NCBI GenBank assembly: GCA_905372345.1
Contig: CAJPPE010000111.1
Coordinates: 1-5,933 of the forward strand
Direction of reading: 5' to 3'
Length of the DNA: 5,933 nucleotides
From: an uncultured Treponema sp.
Lineage (GTDB): Bacteria > Spirochaetota > Spirochaetia > Treponematales > Treponemataceae
Shown in pieces: positions 5,896 to 5,933 of the stretch. Made by a program: the position numbers and the translations under genes. Numbering within the stretch: position 1 is the stretch's first letter; every line of letters begins with the position of its first letter. Below the pieces are notes generated by a model. That model had not been told where the DNA came from, ran no database searches, and saw only the letters and a list, made by a program, of their open reading frames with translations.

Positions 5896-5933
5896 AACTA
5901 TTAACTTTGCGATGTTTTTCATAAGTATTGAAA

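Noticed and set aside
1..5933. Possible mobile element, toxin-antitoxin, CRISPR or defence system
   Set aside because: There is no transposase, integrase, direct-repeat array, tRNA or nuclease/helicase gene, and all genes are intact and similar in base composition by eye.

Overview
The window is compact, AT-rich bacterial DNA that looks like a host-associated spirochaete, most likely Treponema of the T. denticola group. That placement is an inference. It rests on overall composition, the style of the outer-membrane protein gene (Lys/Asn-rich beta-barrel with a leader ending LVFA|QAS), and the general look of the RsmG and radical-SAM proteins. No rRNA or other phylogenetic marker in the window settles it. 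I see no mobile element, CRISPR array, tRNA or rRNA.

Layout, left to right: (1) a calcineurin-like metallophosphoesterase on the + strand, missing only its first few codons. (2) Convergent with it and overlapping by four bases, rsmG (16S rRNA m7G527 methyltransferase) on the - strand. (3) Immediately upstream of rsmG and co-directional, a class-3-type aldehyde dehydrogenase with its own promoter. (4) A strong intrinsic terminator that separates this pair from the next - strand gene, a 466-residue predicted outer-membrane beta-barrel protein. That gene has a consensus-like promoter and a strong ribosome binding site. (5) A PflX-like radical SAM protein (COG1313 type), also on the - strand. (6) A small, acidic, probably all-helical protein of unknown function, 39 bases upstream of the radical SAM gene and probably co-transcribed with it.

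Transcription units that can be read from the sequence: the unknown gene plus the radical SAM gene (promoter not seen, probably beyond the right edge); the outer-membrane protein alone (promoter 4366-4394, terminator 2860-2899); aldehyde dehydrogenase plus rsmG (promoter 2805-2833, possible terminator 650-672); and the phosphoesterase (terminator 664-701, lying inside the rsmG coding region). The genes do not form an obvious shared pathway. They look like housekeeping and metabolic genes next to one lineage-specific surface protein. I found no convincing new multi-gene system. The most interesting points are the overlapping, oppositely directed terminators at the convergent junction, an inverted repeat over the -35 box of the outer-membrane protein gene, and the two uncharacterised proteins.
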